A stretch of 64,000 nt of DNA from Thalassospira povalilytica (GTDB taxonomy: Bacteria > Pseudomonadota > Alphaproteobacteria > Rhodospirillales > Thalassospiraceae): assembly GCF_002844235.1 (NCBI RefSeq), contig NZ_PGTS01000003.1, positions 558,001-622,000 on the forward strand, read 5' to 3'. The translations under genes were made by a program, and so were the position numbers. The stretch's first letter is position 1. Each line of letters starts with the position of its first letter. Shown piece by piece: positions 51,952 to 61,344 of the stretch. The notes below the pieces were generated by a model. It worked only from the letters and a program-made list of their open reading frames with translations, was not told the origin of the DNA and did not search any database.

Positions 51952-54189
51952 TCAAGCTGCCTTGATATCCGAAGTCATGGTGTCCGACGTTTCTTCTTCG
52001 CCGGGGCGGGTGCCATGCGGATTGCGCAACAGGTTGGCAATCATCCGCATTCCGACATCGCCCTGAAGGGTCAGAAGGCTTTCCGGATGGAATTGTACGG
52101 CACTGATCGGAAGGCTGCTGTGACGAATGCCCATGATCACGCCATCGTCACTTCGCGCCGTCACCTTCAGGTCCGCAGGTAGTTCAGCCGCCTTGGCAAA
52201 CAGGGAATGATACCGGCCAACAACAATGTCTTCGGGCAATCCGTCAAACAGCGGATCGGTGGTATCGAGTTTCACCTTTGACGGTTTGCCATGCATCGGT
52301 GTGACAAGTTGACCAAGTGACCCGCCGAAAAATTCGACAATTCCCTGCAATCCAAGACATACACCAAAGACTGGCAAGCCGGCCGCAAGGGCGCGTTCGA
52401 TGCTGTCGCGCAGATGGTAATCATCTGGACGGCCGGGACCCGGCGACAGGAAGACAAGATCGGGTTTGAAATCATCAAATGCCTCGTCCGGGAAGCCGGG
52501 ACGAAGTGTCAGTGTTTCGGCACCGGTTGCGCGGATATAGCTGGCAAGGTTTTGCACGAAGCTGTCTTCGTGATCGATCAAAAGAACGCGTTTGCCAATG
52601 CCCGAGCTTGCCGGGTCGATGGTGACTTCATCCTTGGCATCGCGGGTAACGGCATCAATCATTGCCGATGCCTTAAGGACGGTTTCGGCTTCTTCGGCGT
52701 CTGATTCACTATCATAGAGCAAGGTGGCACCGGCGCGGACTTCGGCGACACCCTGTTTCAGGCGCACAGTGCGCAAGGTCAACCCGGTATTGAGATCACC
52801 ATTACACAGAACCGCACCAATCGCCCCGCCATACCATGCGCGCGCACTGCGTTCGACGGCTTCGATATGTTGCATGGCTGCACGTTTGGGGGCACCCGTC
52901 ACAGTGACAGCCCAGCAATGGGTCAGAAAGGCATCAAGCGCATCAAACCCGTCACGCAGGCGGCCTTCGACATGATCGACCGTGTGGATCAGGCGTGAAT
53001 ACATTTCGATCTGGCGGCGACCAAGAATGCGGATGCTTCCGGGTTTGCAAACGCGGGCCTTGTCATTGCGATCAACATCGGTGCACATCGTCAGTTCCGA
53101 CTCATCCTTGGTCGAATTAAGCAATGTGCGAATGTTTTCGGCATCTTCAATCGCATCGCGACCACGGGCAATCGTGCCCGAAATCGGACAGGTTTCAATA
53201 CGCTGCCCTTTGACCCGGACATACATTTCGGGTGATGCACCAATAAGATGTTCCCCGTCACCAAGATTGATCAGGAAGCCATAAGGGGCCGGATTGCGGC
53301 GTTTAAGACGGCGGAAAATTTCCGAAGGTGCGGTGGCACAAGGGGTTCTGAAAACGCGGCTGGGGACAACTTCGAACAGTTCGCCACGGGCAAAGCGGGG
53401 CTTGGTTTCATCGACGATGGCGGCATATTCGCCGGTTTTCATGTCATTTTCGACAACGGCATTGTTGCCGCGCGATGGCGGATGGGGCTGGGAATTGCGG
53501 GGCAGGCCGGCCGTGCTGTGCCCGTCAGGGGTGATGAATTCGTATTCGATCCGGGTGGCGATTTTTGACGCATGATCGACCGTGATCAAACGGTCGGGCA
53601 GGAACAGGTGGATGTCCTTGTGATCGGACGGGCGGTCCTGTGTCAGGTTGATCTGTTCGAAATGAAGCGCGATGTCATAGCCGAACGCGCCATAAAGCCC
53701 CAGGCGTTCATCGCCCTTGTGACCAAACAGATCGCGCAGCGCGCGGACGACCGAAAACAGACTTGGTTGCTGACTGCGTTCTTCCTCGGCAAACCAGGAA
53801 GCGGGCTTTTTGACCACGCCATAAAGGCCATCTTCACCATCGGTGATGCTGTCGACATGCGGATGGCTTCCCAGAATGTCGGAAATCACATCCAGCAGGA
53901 CCCGACCGCGGTCATTCAAGGCCCTTACCGCGAAACCGCGTTCCCGCCCGACAATTTCAAGTGGCGGCGCATCAAACCCCATATCCCACCGTGAATAGCG
54001 ACCCGGGAATTCATAGCTTGAAGACAGAAGCACCCCCTTGGTCTGATCAAGGGCGTCAATCAGGCCTTCGGTGGCGTTTTCATAGCCAATGGTGGTCATG
54101 CGACGAATGACCGAAACACCGCCATCGGTGGTATATCGGTATTCGGCCTGATCGTCGGAAATGCCGGTTTCCTGAATTGGGGTCGTCAC
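51952..54189 (-). CDS. trpE(G): Fused anthranilate synthase, TrpE-TrpG
   Basis: 745 residues. The TrpE half includes FEVVPSRVFRTPC, PYGFLINLGDGEHLIGASPEMYVRV, ETCPISGTIARGRD and TVTGAPKRAAMQHIE; the TrpG half includes LIDHEDSFVQNLASYIRATG, LSPGPGRPDDYHL and the glutaminase nucleophile segment GVCLGLQGIVEFFGGSLGQL, ending in HPESLL. The fusion makes anthranilate from chorismate and glutamine. In Rhizobium and Azospirillum this fused gene is controlled by attenuation through a Trp-rich leader peptide; the same arrangement is visible here upstream (54258-54385). Confidence 0.96.
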   Translation of the reverse strand: MTTPIQETGISDDQAEYRYTTDGGVSVIRRMTTIGYENATEGLIDALDQTKGVLLSSSYEFPGRYSRWDMGFDAPPLEIVGRERGFAVRALNDRGRVLLDVISDILGSHPHVDSITDGEDGLYGVVKKPASWFAEEERSQQPSLFSVVRALRDLFGHKGDERLGLYGAFGYDIALHFEQINLTQDRPSDHKDIHLFLPDRLITVDHASKIATRIEYEFITPDGHSTAGLPRNSQPHPPSRGNNAVVENDMKTGEYAAIVDETKPRFARGELFEVVPSRVFRTPCATAPSEIFRRLKRRNPAPYGFLINLGDGEHLIGASPEMYVRVKGQRIETCPISGTIARGRDAIEDAENIRTLLNSTKDESELTMCTDVDRNDKARVCKPGSIRILGRRQIEMYSRLIHTVDHVEGRLRDGFDALDAFLTHCWAVTVTGAPKRAAMQHIEAVERSARAWYGGAIGAVLCNGDLNTGLTLRTVRLKQGVAEVRAGATLLYDSESDAEEAETVLKASAMIDAVTRDAKDEVTIDPASSGIGKRVLLIDHEDSFVQNLASYIRATGAETLTLRPGFPDEAFDDFKPDLVFLSPGPGRPDDYHLRDSIERALAAGLPVFGVCLGLQGIVEFFGGSLGQLVTPMHGKPSKVKLDTTDPLFDGLPEDIVVGRYHSLFAKAAELPADLKVTARSDDGVIMGIRHSSLPISAVQFHPESLLTLQGDVGMRMIANLLRNPHGTRPGEEETSDTMTSDIKAA

Positions 54190-54257
54190 GTTCAGATACT
54201 CCTTTTGGGGCCTAGTGCCGCAGGAGCCATGTGATGATCAGGAAAAAGGGAAGTCTG

Positions 54258-54325
54258 AAAAACACAAAGCCGCCTGCAAGAATGAGGCGGCCGGTATGTT
54301 CAGGGCATGTGTATTGGCCGCCCGC
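54258..54325 (-). promoter_or_regulatory. trp attenuator: antiterminator and terminator segments
   Basis: Reading leftward from the trpL stop: segment GCGGGCGGCC (54316-54325), then GGCCGCCT (54285-54292), then AGGCGGC (54269-54275). Segment 2 can pair with segment 1 or with segment 3; the 2:3 pair makes a stem followed by TTTGTGTTTTT (54258-54268), an intrinsic terminator. This is the mutually exclusive pairing expected of transcription attenuation. Confidence 0.8.
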
Positions 54326-54385
54326 TTAAGCGAGCCACCACCAACGATTGGAAATACGGATCGGGTTCATGCCATGTGTTTTCAT
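54326..54385 (-). CDS. trpL: trp leader peptide with three consecutive Trp codons
   Basis: 19 residues from the ATG at 54385: MKTHGMNPIRISN-R-WWW-LA. The TGG TGG TGG run at 54335-54343 is followed by three codons including the stop, and the antiterminator segment begins directly after the stop. Ribosome stalling at the Trp codons when tryptophanyl-tRNA is short would free the antiterminator. It lies 136 bases before the trpE(G) start. A weak GGTTTGAG site precedes it. Confidence 0.85.
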   Translation of the reverse strand: MKTHGMNPIRISNRWWWLA

Positions 54386-54417
54386 GGCTCAAACCATGTG
54401 CGCAAAATTTCCCGGCG

Positions 54418-55413
54418 TCAAGGCTTTTGCGTCGAGCTGTTGCCTTCTGCCTCTTTGAGTTCCATGTGCAGGGGCTGATGGCAATGCGGACAGGTAAGAA
54501 TCTCGTCACTTTCATTGCGGTGAACGTCGCGGATGTCATCAAGAACAGATTGGGCCTGTTCGTCACTGATCCCGAGTTCTTCCTGATGGGATTTCAGTTT
54601 GTGGCGAACCCGTTCTGTCAGACGTTTGCCCATCAGCTGACGGGTGGCCTGATGACGGTATTCATTTTCGCGACGTCGCAATTCCGCATTGAAGGCCGAT
54701 GCCAGAATACCGGCCGGAACCGCAACAATCCCGATCCCTGTCAGGGAAATGACACTGGCCAGGAATTTGCCAAACGGTGTGATTGGCACAACGTCGCCAT
54801 AGCCGACCGTGGCAAGGGTAATGACGCTCCAATACAATGCCTTAAGCAGGTTGCCAAATGCATCCGGCTGGGCTTCGTGTTCGGCGACATAGATCGCACC
54901 GGCACTGAATACCAGCATACAGGCCAGTGCGGCGCTGGCGGCACCAAAAATGCCCAATTGCTGTCGAAACACCAGCAACATCAATTCCAGCCCGGTGGAA
55001 TAGCGGGTGAATTTCAGCAAACGCAGCAACCGGATGATCCGCACAAATCGCAAATCGACGGATGTAAAGAACCACAGAAGGATCGGCAGGATCGCCAGAA
55101 GATCAATCAGCGCCATCGGCGTGAACATATAGCGCAGGCGTGCCCACGGGCGGCCGCTGAAACGTTCGTCATCGGGGGCGGACCAGACCCGCAATGCATA
55201 TTCGACGGTGAAGATCAGGGTGCAAACGATCTCGATGATGGCGAATTGCAGATAGTATCTTTCGGCCAGTTCGTGGACCGAGTCAAAAATCACCGACACG
55301 ACATTGATGACAATCGCACTGGCCAGAACCAGGTGAACGAACAGGGAAAGGCGCGAATGGCGTTCAACACCATGGAGCAATTTATGTGTCTTTGAACGAA
55401 GAGTCGCTGTCAT
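54418..55413 (-). CDS. Voltage-gated-type potassium channel
   Basis: 331 residues from the ATG at 55413 (a TTG at 55470 would add 19). Six membrane helices: the S4-like helix RFVRIIRLLRLLKFTRY carries five to six spaced positive residues, and the pore has TLATVGYGDVVPIT with the K+ selectivity filter. A cytoplasmic tail follows with basic/acidic helices and a last CPHCHQPLH that, with His residues, may form a small zinc site. It should be an inner-membrane Kv-type K+ channel. It lies between trpE(G) and trpF on the same strand. Confidence 0.9.
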   Translation of the reverse strand: MTATLRSKTHKLLHGVERHSRLSLFVHLVLASAIVINVVSVIFDSVHELAERYYLQFAIIEIVCTLIFTVEYALRVWSAPDDERFSGRPWARLRYMFTPMALIDLLAILPILLWFFTSVDLRFVRIIRLLRLLKFTRYSTGLELMLLVFRQQLGIFGAASAALACMLVFSAGAIYVAEHEAQPDAFGNLLKALYWSVITLATVGYGDVVPITPFGKFLASVISLTGIGIVAVPAGILASAFNAELRRRENEYRHQATRQLMGKRLTERVRHKLKSHQEELGISDEQAQSVLDDIRDVHRNESDEILTCPHCHQPLHMELKEAEGNSSTQKP

Positions 55414-55530
55414 GTCGCGCAAGCCCGATCCGGCAATAGAGTATTGATTGCCCGGTGAGTTTTGCGCCAATCGCTTCAGAAATGGTTAAATTATCAGGGC
55501 CTTATTTTCCGGCCCTGCTCAATTCGGTGA

Positions 55531-56175
55531 TCAATAGCCTTTTGCCGCGCGAACAAAATCGGCGATTTTCCGGGCGTCTTTTACACCCTTGGATTTTTCG
55601 ACACCTGATGAGACGTCTACCCATGGCGCACCGGATATCTCGACGGCTTCGGCGACATTATTGGGATCAAGACCACCGGCAAGCATCCAGTCACTTTTGA
55701 AGTTCTGACCGGTCAGCAACGTCCAGTCAAAAGATACGGCATTGCCACCGGGCAGAATGCTGTCCTTGGGTGGTTTGGCATCAAACAGCAGGAAATCGGC
55801 AACGCCGTCATAGTTGGATTTGGCATTTTCGATGTCATCGGCGGTGCTTACCGAAATGGCTTTCATCACCTTGAGACCGAAACGTTCCTTGACCGCGGCG
55901 ACGCGTTCAGGGCTTTCCTTGCCATGGAGCTGAATGACATCAAGGCTTCCGGCCGTGATCGCATTTTCAAGTGCCTCGTCACCGGCTTCGACGAACAGGC
56001 CGACTTTCAGGATGCTGTTGGGGACCCGTTCGGTCAGGGTTTTGGCACCCTTGAGCGATATGTGGCGCGGGCTTGGTGGAAAGAACACATATCCCAATGC
56101 ATCTGCCCCGGCACTCATGGCCGCGATAAGGGCATCTTCGCTGTTGATTCCACAGATTTTGACCATGCAGCTCAT
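55531..56175 (-). CDS. trpF: Phosphoribosylanthranilate isomerase
   Basis: 214 residues from the ATG at 56175. TrpF marks: MVKICGINSEDALIAAM with the catalytic Cys, YVFFPPSPRHIS, VIQLHGKESPERV and the catalytic Asp in LLFDAKPP, LAGGLDPNNVAEAV and VDVSSGVEKSKGVKD. It performs the Amadori rearrangement in Trp synthesis. Usually trpF precedes trpB-trpA; here it is alone, near trpE(G) but separated from it by the channel gene. Confidence 0.96.
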   Translation of the reverse strand: MSCMVKICGINSEDALIAAMSAGADALGYVFFPPSPRHISLKGAKTLTERVPNSILKVGLFVEAGDEALENAITAGSLDVIQLHGKESPERVAAVKERFGLKVMKAISVSTADDIENAKSNYDGVADFLLFDAKPPKDSILPGGNAVSFDWTLLTGQNFKSDWMLAGGLDPNNVAEAVEISGAPWVDVSSGVEKSKGVKDARKIADFVRAAKGY

Positions 56176-56330
56176 CGGGGTATCCTGTCTTGTCGTCACT
56201 CTAATTCGCACGGCAAATAATTGGTGCGTCTGAGTCACTTAGCAGAAACTGCATCATATCGACAGGATATTTGCGATTTCCGATGGCTTTCCACTGGCAG
56301 GATAATCATTGCTGCGCTATTTTCCCGACC

Positions 56331-57104
56331 ATGAGCAAGCATACAGACCCTGCCGCGGGCGAAAACGGCGAAAACACAACCCACTTCGGGTTTCGGGATG
56401 TTCCTGAAAGCCAGAAGGCATCCATGGTGCGCGAGGTTTTCGACACTGTCGCGTCCAAATATGATTTGATGAACGATCTGATGAGCGGCGGTATCCACCG
56501 TCTGTGGAAAGACACGTTCATCAACGAGCTTAAGCCGCGCCCGAACATGAAGCTTCTGGACGTTGCAGGTGGCACGGGGGATATCGCATTCCGCTTTTTG
56601 AAAAATGGCGGTGGTTCGGTCACGGTATGCGACATCAACTATGAAATGCTACATGTCGGACGCGACCGGGCGGCTGACCACGGGATTTTGAAAAACATCA
56701 ACTGGACCGTTGGCGATGCGCAGAAACTGCCGCTGCCCGATCACTCGGTTGATGCCTATACCATTGCGTTTGGCATCCGCAACGTTACCCGCATCGAAGA
56801 AGCTCTTTCCGAGGCGTTCCGTGTTTTGCGGCCCGGCGGAAAGTTCCAGTGCCTTGAATTTTCCAAGGTCGTCGTGCCGGGCTTCGACAAGCTTTACGAT
56901 ACCTATTCGTTCAAGCTTTTGCCTGAAATTGGTCGCTTTATCGCGGGGAACCGCGAAGCGTATCAATATCTGGCCGAAAGCATTCGCAAATTCCCGGATC
57001 AGGAAACCTTTGCGTCGATGATCCGTGCGGCCGGGTTCGAGCGGGTGAAATACCGCAACCTGTCGGGCGGGATTGCCGCCATTCATTCCGGTTGGCGGGT
57101 TTGA
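56331..57104 (+). CDS. ubiE: Ubiquinone/menaquinone C-methyltransferase
   Basis: 257 residues from the ATG at 56331. Motifs: [42 protein letters not shown] (SAM-binding), DYNxxML-like [31 protein letters not shown] and [24 protein letters not shown]. It methylates the quinone ring in ubiquinone synthesis. It is followed after 13 bases by ubiB. Confidence 0.96.
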   Translation: MSKHTDPAAGENGENTTHFGFRDVPESQKASMVREVFDTVASKYDLMNDLMSGGIHRLWKDTFINELKPRPNMKLLDVAGGTGDIAFRFLKNGGGSVTVCDINYEMLHVGRDRAADHGILKNINWTVGDAQKLPLPDHSVDAYTIAFGIRNVTRIEEALSEAFRVLRPGGKFQCLEFSKVVVPGFDKLYDTYSFKLLPEIGRFIAGNREAYQYLAESIRKFPDQETFASMIRAAGFERVKYRNLSGGIAAIHSGWRV

Positions 57105-57117
57105 GGGTGCTTGGCGC

Positions 57118-58680
57118 ATGATCCGGTTTGTCCGAAACAGCTTTCGCCTGCTTGCCATGGCGCGGACCCTGGCACGTCATGATGCCCTGTTCCCGCTGGC
57201 TCTTGTGCCGGGTGGAAAAATCCTGGCATTTTTTGCCCGTCTGACAGCCCCGTTTTCCGGGCGGTCCGGGTTGCCGCCGGGGCGGCGTCTGGCGCGCGCA
57301 CTCGAAGAGCTTGGACCGGCATTCATCAAGCTTGGGCAAACACTTGCGACGCGATCCGATCTGATTGGTGATGATGTTGCTGCCGATCTGTCATCGCTTC
57401 AGGACCGCTTGCCGCCTTTTTCGGCCAAAGTTGCAAAACGGATCATTACCGAACAGCTGGCCGAACCGTTTGATGTTCTGTTTGCCGAGTTCGATGAAAC
57501 GCCGGTTGCCGCGGCATCAATCGCGCAGGTTCATTTTGCCACCACAACAGATGGTCGCGAAGTCGCGGTCAAGGTACTGCGTCCGGATATCAAGGTGCGG
57601 TTTGCCCGTGATCTTGATCTGTTTTACTGGGTTGCCGAAATTGTCGAATTGACCCAGCCGCGTTTGCGTCGCCTGAAACCGGTTGAAACCGTCAAGGCGC
57701 TTGAAGACAGTGTCCATCTTGAAATGGATTTGCGTTTTGAGGCGGCCGCGGCATCGGAATTCCGCGATAATTTCGAAGATGATCCGACCTATTACATTCC
57801 CCAGATCGATTGGGAACGGACGGCCGAACATGTGATGACCATGGAACGGGTCAAAGGCGTGCGTATCGACAATGTCGAGGCCCTTGATCGCATGGGAATT
57901 GATCGTTCAGCCCTTCTGGCCAAGGCGGCGGGCGCATTTTTCCAGCAGGTTTTCCGCGACGGGTTTTTCCATGCCGACATGCATCCGGGCAACCTGTTTG
58001 TCGATGAAACCGGTCGGGTCAGCATTGTTGATTTCGGCATCATGGGACGTGTTGATAAACAGACACGTCTGTATCTGGCGGAAATGCTTCTGGGCTTCCT
58101 GACGCGCGATTACCATCGCGTGGCCGAGGTTCATTTCGAAGCGGGCTATGTTCCGCGCAACCAGTCGCTTGAAACGTTCCAGCAGGCATGCCGGTCAATC
58201 GGCGAGCCGATCCTGGGCAAGGAACTGGCCGATATTTCGGTGGGTCGTTTGTTGGGCCAGTTGTTCCAGATTACCGAACAGTTCGGGATGGAAACCCAGC
58301 CGCAGCTTCTGATGCTTCAGAAAACCATGATCGTAGCCGAGGGACTTTCACGTATCCTCAGCCCGAATGAAAATATGTGGGAACTGTCGCGTCCGCTGAT
58401 CGAAGACTGGATGCGTGAAAACCTTGGTCCGGAAGCCAAGGTCAAGGAAGCAGCCCTTCAGGCAGGATCAATGTTGCGACGTTTGCCCCGCGTGCTTGAA
58501 GCCGCGGAAAAGGCATCCTCGGTTCTGACCGATCAGGGGTTGCGACTGCATCCTGAAACGGTGGCGGCCATGCGCGGAAAATCGGGTAATGGCCAAAGCA
58601 AGTCGACGGGCATTTTGCGCCAGACACTTGTTCTGTGGGTGGCGATCATTGCGCTGGGGGTTGCGGTCTATCTGAAATAG
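57118..58680 (+). CDS. ubiB: Ubiquinone biosynthesis atypical kinase/ATPase UbiB
   Basis: 520 residues from the ATG at 57118. KxGQ motif FIKLGQTLATRSDL, the Ala-rich loop AAASIAQVH, Lys of VAVKVLRPD, catalytic region FFHADMHPGNLF and DFGIMG. Two C-terminal membrane helices end at TLVLWVAIIALGVAVYL. The ABC1 family supports quinone synthesis with an ATPase activity. ubiE-ubiB co-transcription is clear from the 13-base gap. Confidence 0.95.
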   Translation: MIRFVRNSFRLLAMARTLARHDALFPLALVPGGKILAFFARLTAPFSGRSGLPPGRRLARALEELGPAFIKLGQTLATRSDLIGDDVAADLSSLQDRLPPFSAKVAKRIITEQLAEPFDVLFAEFDETPVAAASIAQVHFATTTDGREVAVKVLRPDIKVRFARDLDLFYWVAEIVELTQPRLRRLKPVETVKALEDSVHLEMDLRFEAAAASEFRDNFEDDPTYYIPQIDWERTAEHVMTMERVKGVRIDNVEALDRMGIDRSALLAKAAGAFFQQVFRDGFFHADMHPGNLFVDETGRVSIVDFGIMGRVDKQTRLYLAEMLLGFLTRDYHRVAEVHFEAGYVPRNQSLETFQQACRSIGEPILGKELADISVGRLLGQLFQITEQFGMETQPQLLMLQKTMIVAEGLSRILSPNENMWELSRPLIEDWMRENLGPEAKVKEAALQAGSMLRRLPRVLEAAEKASSVLTDQGLRLHPETVAAMRGKSGNGQSKSTGILRQTLVLWVAIIALGVAVYLK

Positions 58681-58710
58681 CCGCACCTGTCATTCCGGGA
58701 GCTTGTCCTT

Positions 58711-59163
58711 ATGACCGACGATAATGATCGAGCCGACATCAAAGTCGAAATCAGTACGGATCGCGCGCGCATTGATCTTGCCTATTGTTATGGCTTTATC
58801 GCGTCATCCTATTGGTCGGGTGGGCGGACCCGTGGCGAATTTGACCGGTCTGTCGAAATGTCATTTCCGGTCGGGGCCTTTTGCGACGGCCGGCAAGTCG
58901 GCTTTGCGCGGGTGGTCAGTGATCAGATTGCCATTGCCTATGTCGCTGACGTGTTTGTTGATCCCGACTTTCGCAGGCGCGGGATTGCCGCCCGGATGCT
59001 TGACGCCTTGCACACGCATCCCGAACTTCGCCGGGTGAAAAGATGGGTGCTGGCGACAGATGATATGCAACCGCTTTACCGTCAGCACGGTTACGAGGAT
59101 CTGGATGATCTGATGATGATGCGCGTTGATGAGAATGCCCAAAAGCGCGATCCGCTGCGCTGA
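58711..59163 (+). CDS. GNAT family N-acetyltransferase
   Basis: 150 residues. The acetyl-CoA-binding segment is VADVFVDPDFRRRGIAARMLDAL (motif A with R-R-x-G-I/A) and the C-terminal YRQHGYEDLDDLMMM is usual. The acceptor is unknown. It starts 30 bases after ubiB and could be read with it; a terminator follows. Confidence 0.9.
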   Translation: MTDDNDRADIKVEISTDRARIDLAYCYGFIASSYWSGGRTRGEFDRSVEMSFPVGAFCDGRQVGFARVVSDQIAIAYVADVFVDPDFRRRGIAARMLDALHTHPELRRVKRWVLATDDMQPLYRQHGYEDLDDLMMMRVDENAQKRDPLR

Positions 59164-59179
59164 AGAAATCCGGTAAAAG

Positions 59180-59216
59180 AAAACGCCGCCACGGATTGCC
59201 GGGCGGCGTTTTTTTG
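59180..59216. terminator. Bidirectional terminator between GNAT and chemoreceptor genes
   Basis: Stem AAAACGCCGCC / GGCGGCGTTTT with an 11-base loop and further T-run (TTTTTTT). Confidence 0.85.
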
Positions 59217-59232
59217 GTCAGTGGCAGATGGT

Positions 59233-60891
59233 CTAGCTTGCACGGACTTCGTCAAGGAAGTTGCCGACTTCACCGCGCAATGTGCCCGATTGGCTGTTAA
59301 GTTTGTCAGATGCACCAAGTACCTGATGGGCGGCCTCGCCGGTCTGGCGGGCGGCTTCACGCATTTCATGGATGTGATTGGTCACTTCCTGCGTACTTTG
59401 AACAGCCTGCTGGACCGAGTTGGAAATCTCCGTCGTAGCTTGGCCCTGTTCCTCGACCGCGGCTGCGACCTCGGTGGCGATTTCATTCAGATTGGCGATG
59501 ATGCTGGTGATGCCTTCGATCGCACCGACAGCTTCCTGGGTTGATCCCTGAATACCGGAAATCTGTGCAGAGATATCTTCGGTCGCACGTGCGGTCTGAT
59601 TGGCAAGGTTTTTGACCTCGTTGGCGACCACGGCAAAGCCCTTGCCGGCGTCACCGGCACGGGCGGCCTCGATCGTGGCGTTCAGGGCCAGAAGGTTGGT
59701 CTGTTCTGCGATGGCCTGAATGATCTGAACCACTTCGCCGACCTTCTGGGCCGAAACATCAAGCCCCTGGACCATTTCGTTAACGCGAACGGCCTCGGTG
59801 CTGGCATTGGCGGTGATATTGGATGTTTCATTGACGCGCGCACTGATGTCGCGGATCGAAACGGCCAGTTCTTCGGCGGCACTGGCGACGGTTTCCACAC
59901 TGTGATTGGCCTGCTCGACGGCCGCGACCACAGCCTGGGAACCAGCTTCGTTCTGCTGGACTGCGGCAACCATTGTCTGGGCGACCTGTTGCATTTCACC
60001 GGATGCACCCGATACGCCATCAACCACGCCCATAACGGTTTGCTCAAAGCGTCCGGCAAGGCCAACCATGGCTTCGCGGCGTTTGGCTTCGGCGCGTTCG
60101 CGTTCCTGTTCGCGTTCGCGATCCAGTTGGGCAACGCGTTTGGCATTTTCCTTGAAGATTTCAACAGACGATGCCATTTCGCCGATTTCGTCATTGCGCC
60201 CGACGCCCGGAACATCGACATCAAGATCGCCATCAACAAGTGATCGCATCGCACCATTGATCTTGACCATCGGGGTCAGGATTTGATTGCGCAACACAAT
60301 CCAGGTCGCGCCCAGAAGAACCACAAGGATCGCAGCAGCAAGGGCAACCTGAATGATGACCGCCTGTTTGACTTCGGCATTTACCCGATCAAGAGACCAG
60401 GCTGTCACCAGCATACCGCGATACTGGTCTTCATCACGGCGTTTGGAATATTTGGTGATGGGGGCTGCGACAATGACCGCGTCTTCGGAAATGAAGCTGA
60501 CGACTTCCTTGTTTTCGATCTGTTCAAGATAGGGCTCGACCAAGGCAGGAAGATCATGTTGGCGCAGGGTTTCTGACTGATAGGTGCCAATGGCGTCACC
60601 ACCGGGATTGGCCGCGATCAGGCTGGCAAGCTGTGAACCTTCCTTGTCAGTGATTTTGCGAAATTCTTTTTCGACGGACGCGCCATCCATCGCAATGAAA
60701 CCTGGCTGGACTGCAGTCGACAGCATTTCGGTTTTTTCGACCGATTCATTATACATGATTTCGAGCATGGCTTCGTGCTGCGAAACAGTCTGAATGGTCA
60801 TCATGGAGCCAAAGCCCACGACCAGAAGTGCGACGATAACGAAGATAACTTTTCGTCCGACAGAAGCACCGGATCTTTTTGGTTCAGCCAT
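59233..60891 (-). CDS. Methyl-accepting chemotaxis protein
   Basis: 552 residues. Membrane helix near 14-35, a periplasmic sensor domain (about 36-190), second helix (IIQVALAAAILVVLLGATWIV), HAMP domain (LTPMVKINGAMRSLVDGDLDVDVP) and the signalling domain with the hairpin tip AIAEQTNLLALNATIEAARAGDAGKGFAVVA. It should report to CheA/CheW; the ligand is unknown. No pentapeptide tether is visible at the C-terminus. Confidence 0.95.
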   Translation of the reverse strand: MAEPKRSGASVGRKVIFVIVALLVVGFGSMMTIQTVSQHEAMLEIMYNESVEKTEMLSTAVQPGFIAMDGASVEKEFRKITDKEGSQLASLIAANPGGDAIGTYQSETLRQHDLPALVEPYLEQIENKEVVSFISEDAVIVAAPITKYSKRRDEDQYRGMLVTAWSLDRVNAEVKQAVIIQVALAAAILVVLLGATWIVLRNQILTPMVKINGAMRSLVDGDLDVDVPGVGRNDEIGEMASSVEIFKENAKRVAQLDREREQERERAEAKRREAMVGLAGRFEQTVMGVVDGVSGASGEMQQVAQTMVAAVQQNEAGSQAVVAAVEQANHSVETVASAAEELAVSIRDISARVNETSNITANASTEAVRVNEMVQGLDVSAQKVGEVVQIIQAIAEQTNLLALNATIEAARAGDAGKGFAVVANEVKNLANQTARATEDISAQISGIQGSTQEAVGAIEGITSIIANLNEIATEVAAAVEEQGQATTEISNSVQQAVQSTQEVTNHIHEMREAARQTGEAAHQVLGASDKLNSQSGTLRGEVGNFLDEVRAS

Positions 60892-61344
60892 TTATGGTCT
60901 CCCACTCCTTCAAAGGCTTTAAGTCGCTTCCCTAGATATACTGTCGCGCAGTTCGCCATTGATCTGGTACGAAGCCTGACAGGTATTGGCAGACTGTTTT
61001 CCTGAATCTTAAGGAATCAGGATCATTCTGCGTTTTTATATTTTATCCACTTTACCGTGTGGGGACGTAGAAGTTGAGTAAAACCTTCTCTTCCTGCGAT
61101 TGAGGCTACCCCATACAGTCACATTCCCGAAACAAGAAACGACGGGTTTGGCGAATATTCGGTTTCTGTGAATTGAAACGACAAATACGGCTATTGGTTA
61201 GGTAATTTTTGGTAAAATATACTAATGTGCTTATGTGAAGATATGCCGCCGACTCGATAGGGCCATGGCGTGCAGTCAGATGTCCGTGTCATCGCGCACG
61301 GGTTTGCTCCGATCAGGAAACATGCGGGGCACAAGGGGATCAGG
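60892..61344. other. Divergent promoter region, no gene seen
   Basis: 453 bases between the chemoreceptor and the TPR-glycosyltransferase genes, AT-rich in the right half. A sigma-70-like candidate for the plus strand is at 61194-61223. No convincing small gene or RNA. Confidence 0.55.
61194..61223 (+). promoter_or_regulatory. Candidate sigma-70 promoter of the TPR-glycosyltransferase gene
   Basis: TTGGTT, 18-base spacer, TATACT; the AT-rich context GGTAAAATATACTAAT is the best -10 region in this gap. Confidence 0.4.

Noticed and set aside
54307-55395. Open frame of 362 codons on the plus strand opposite the K+ channel gene
   Set aside because: Gln/Asn/Arg-rich translation with no motif; it also runs over trpL, which has a functional context.
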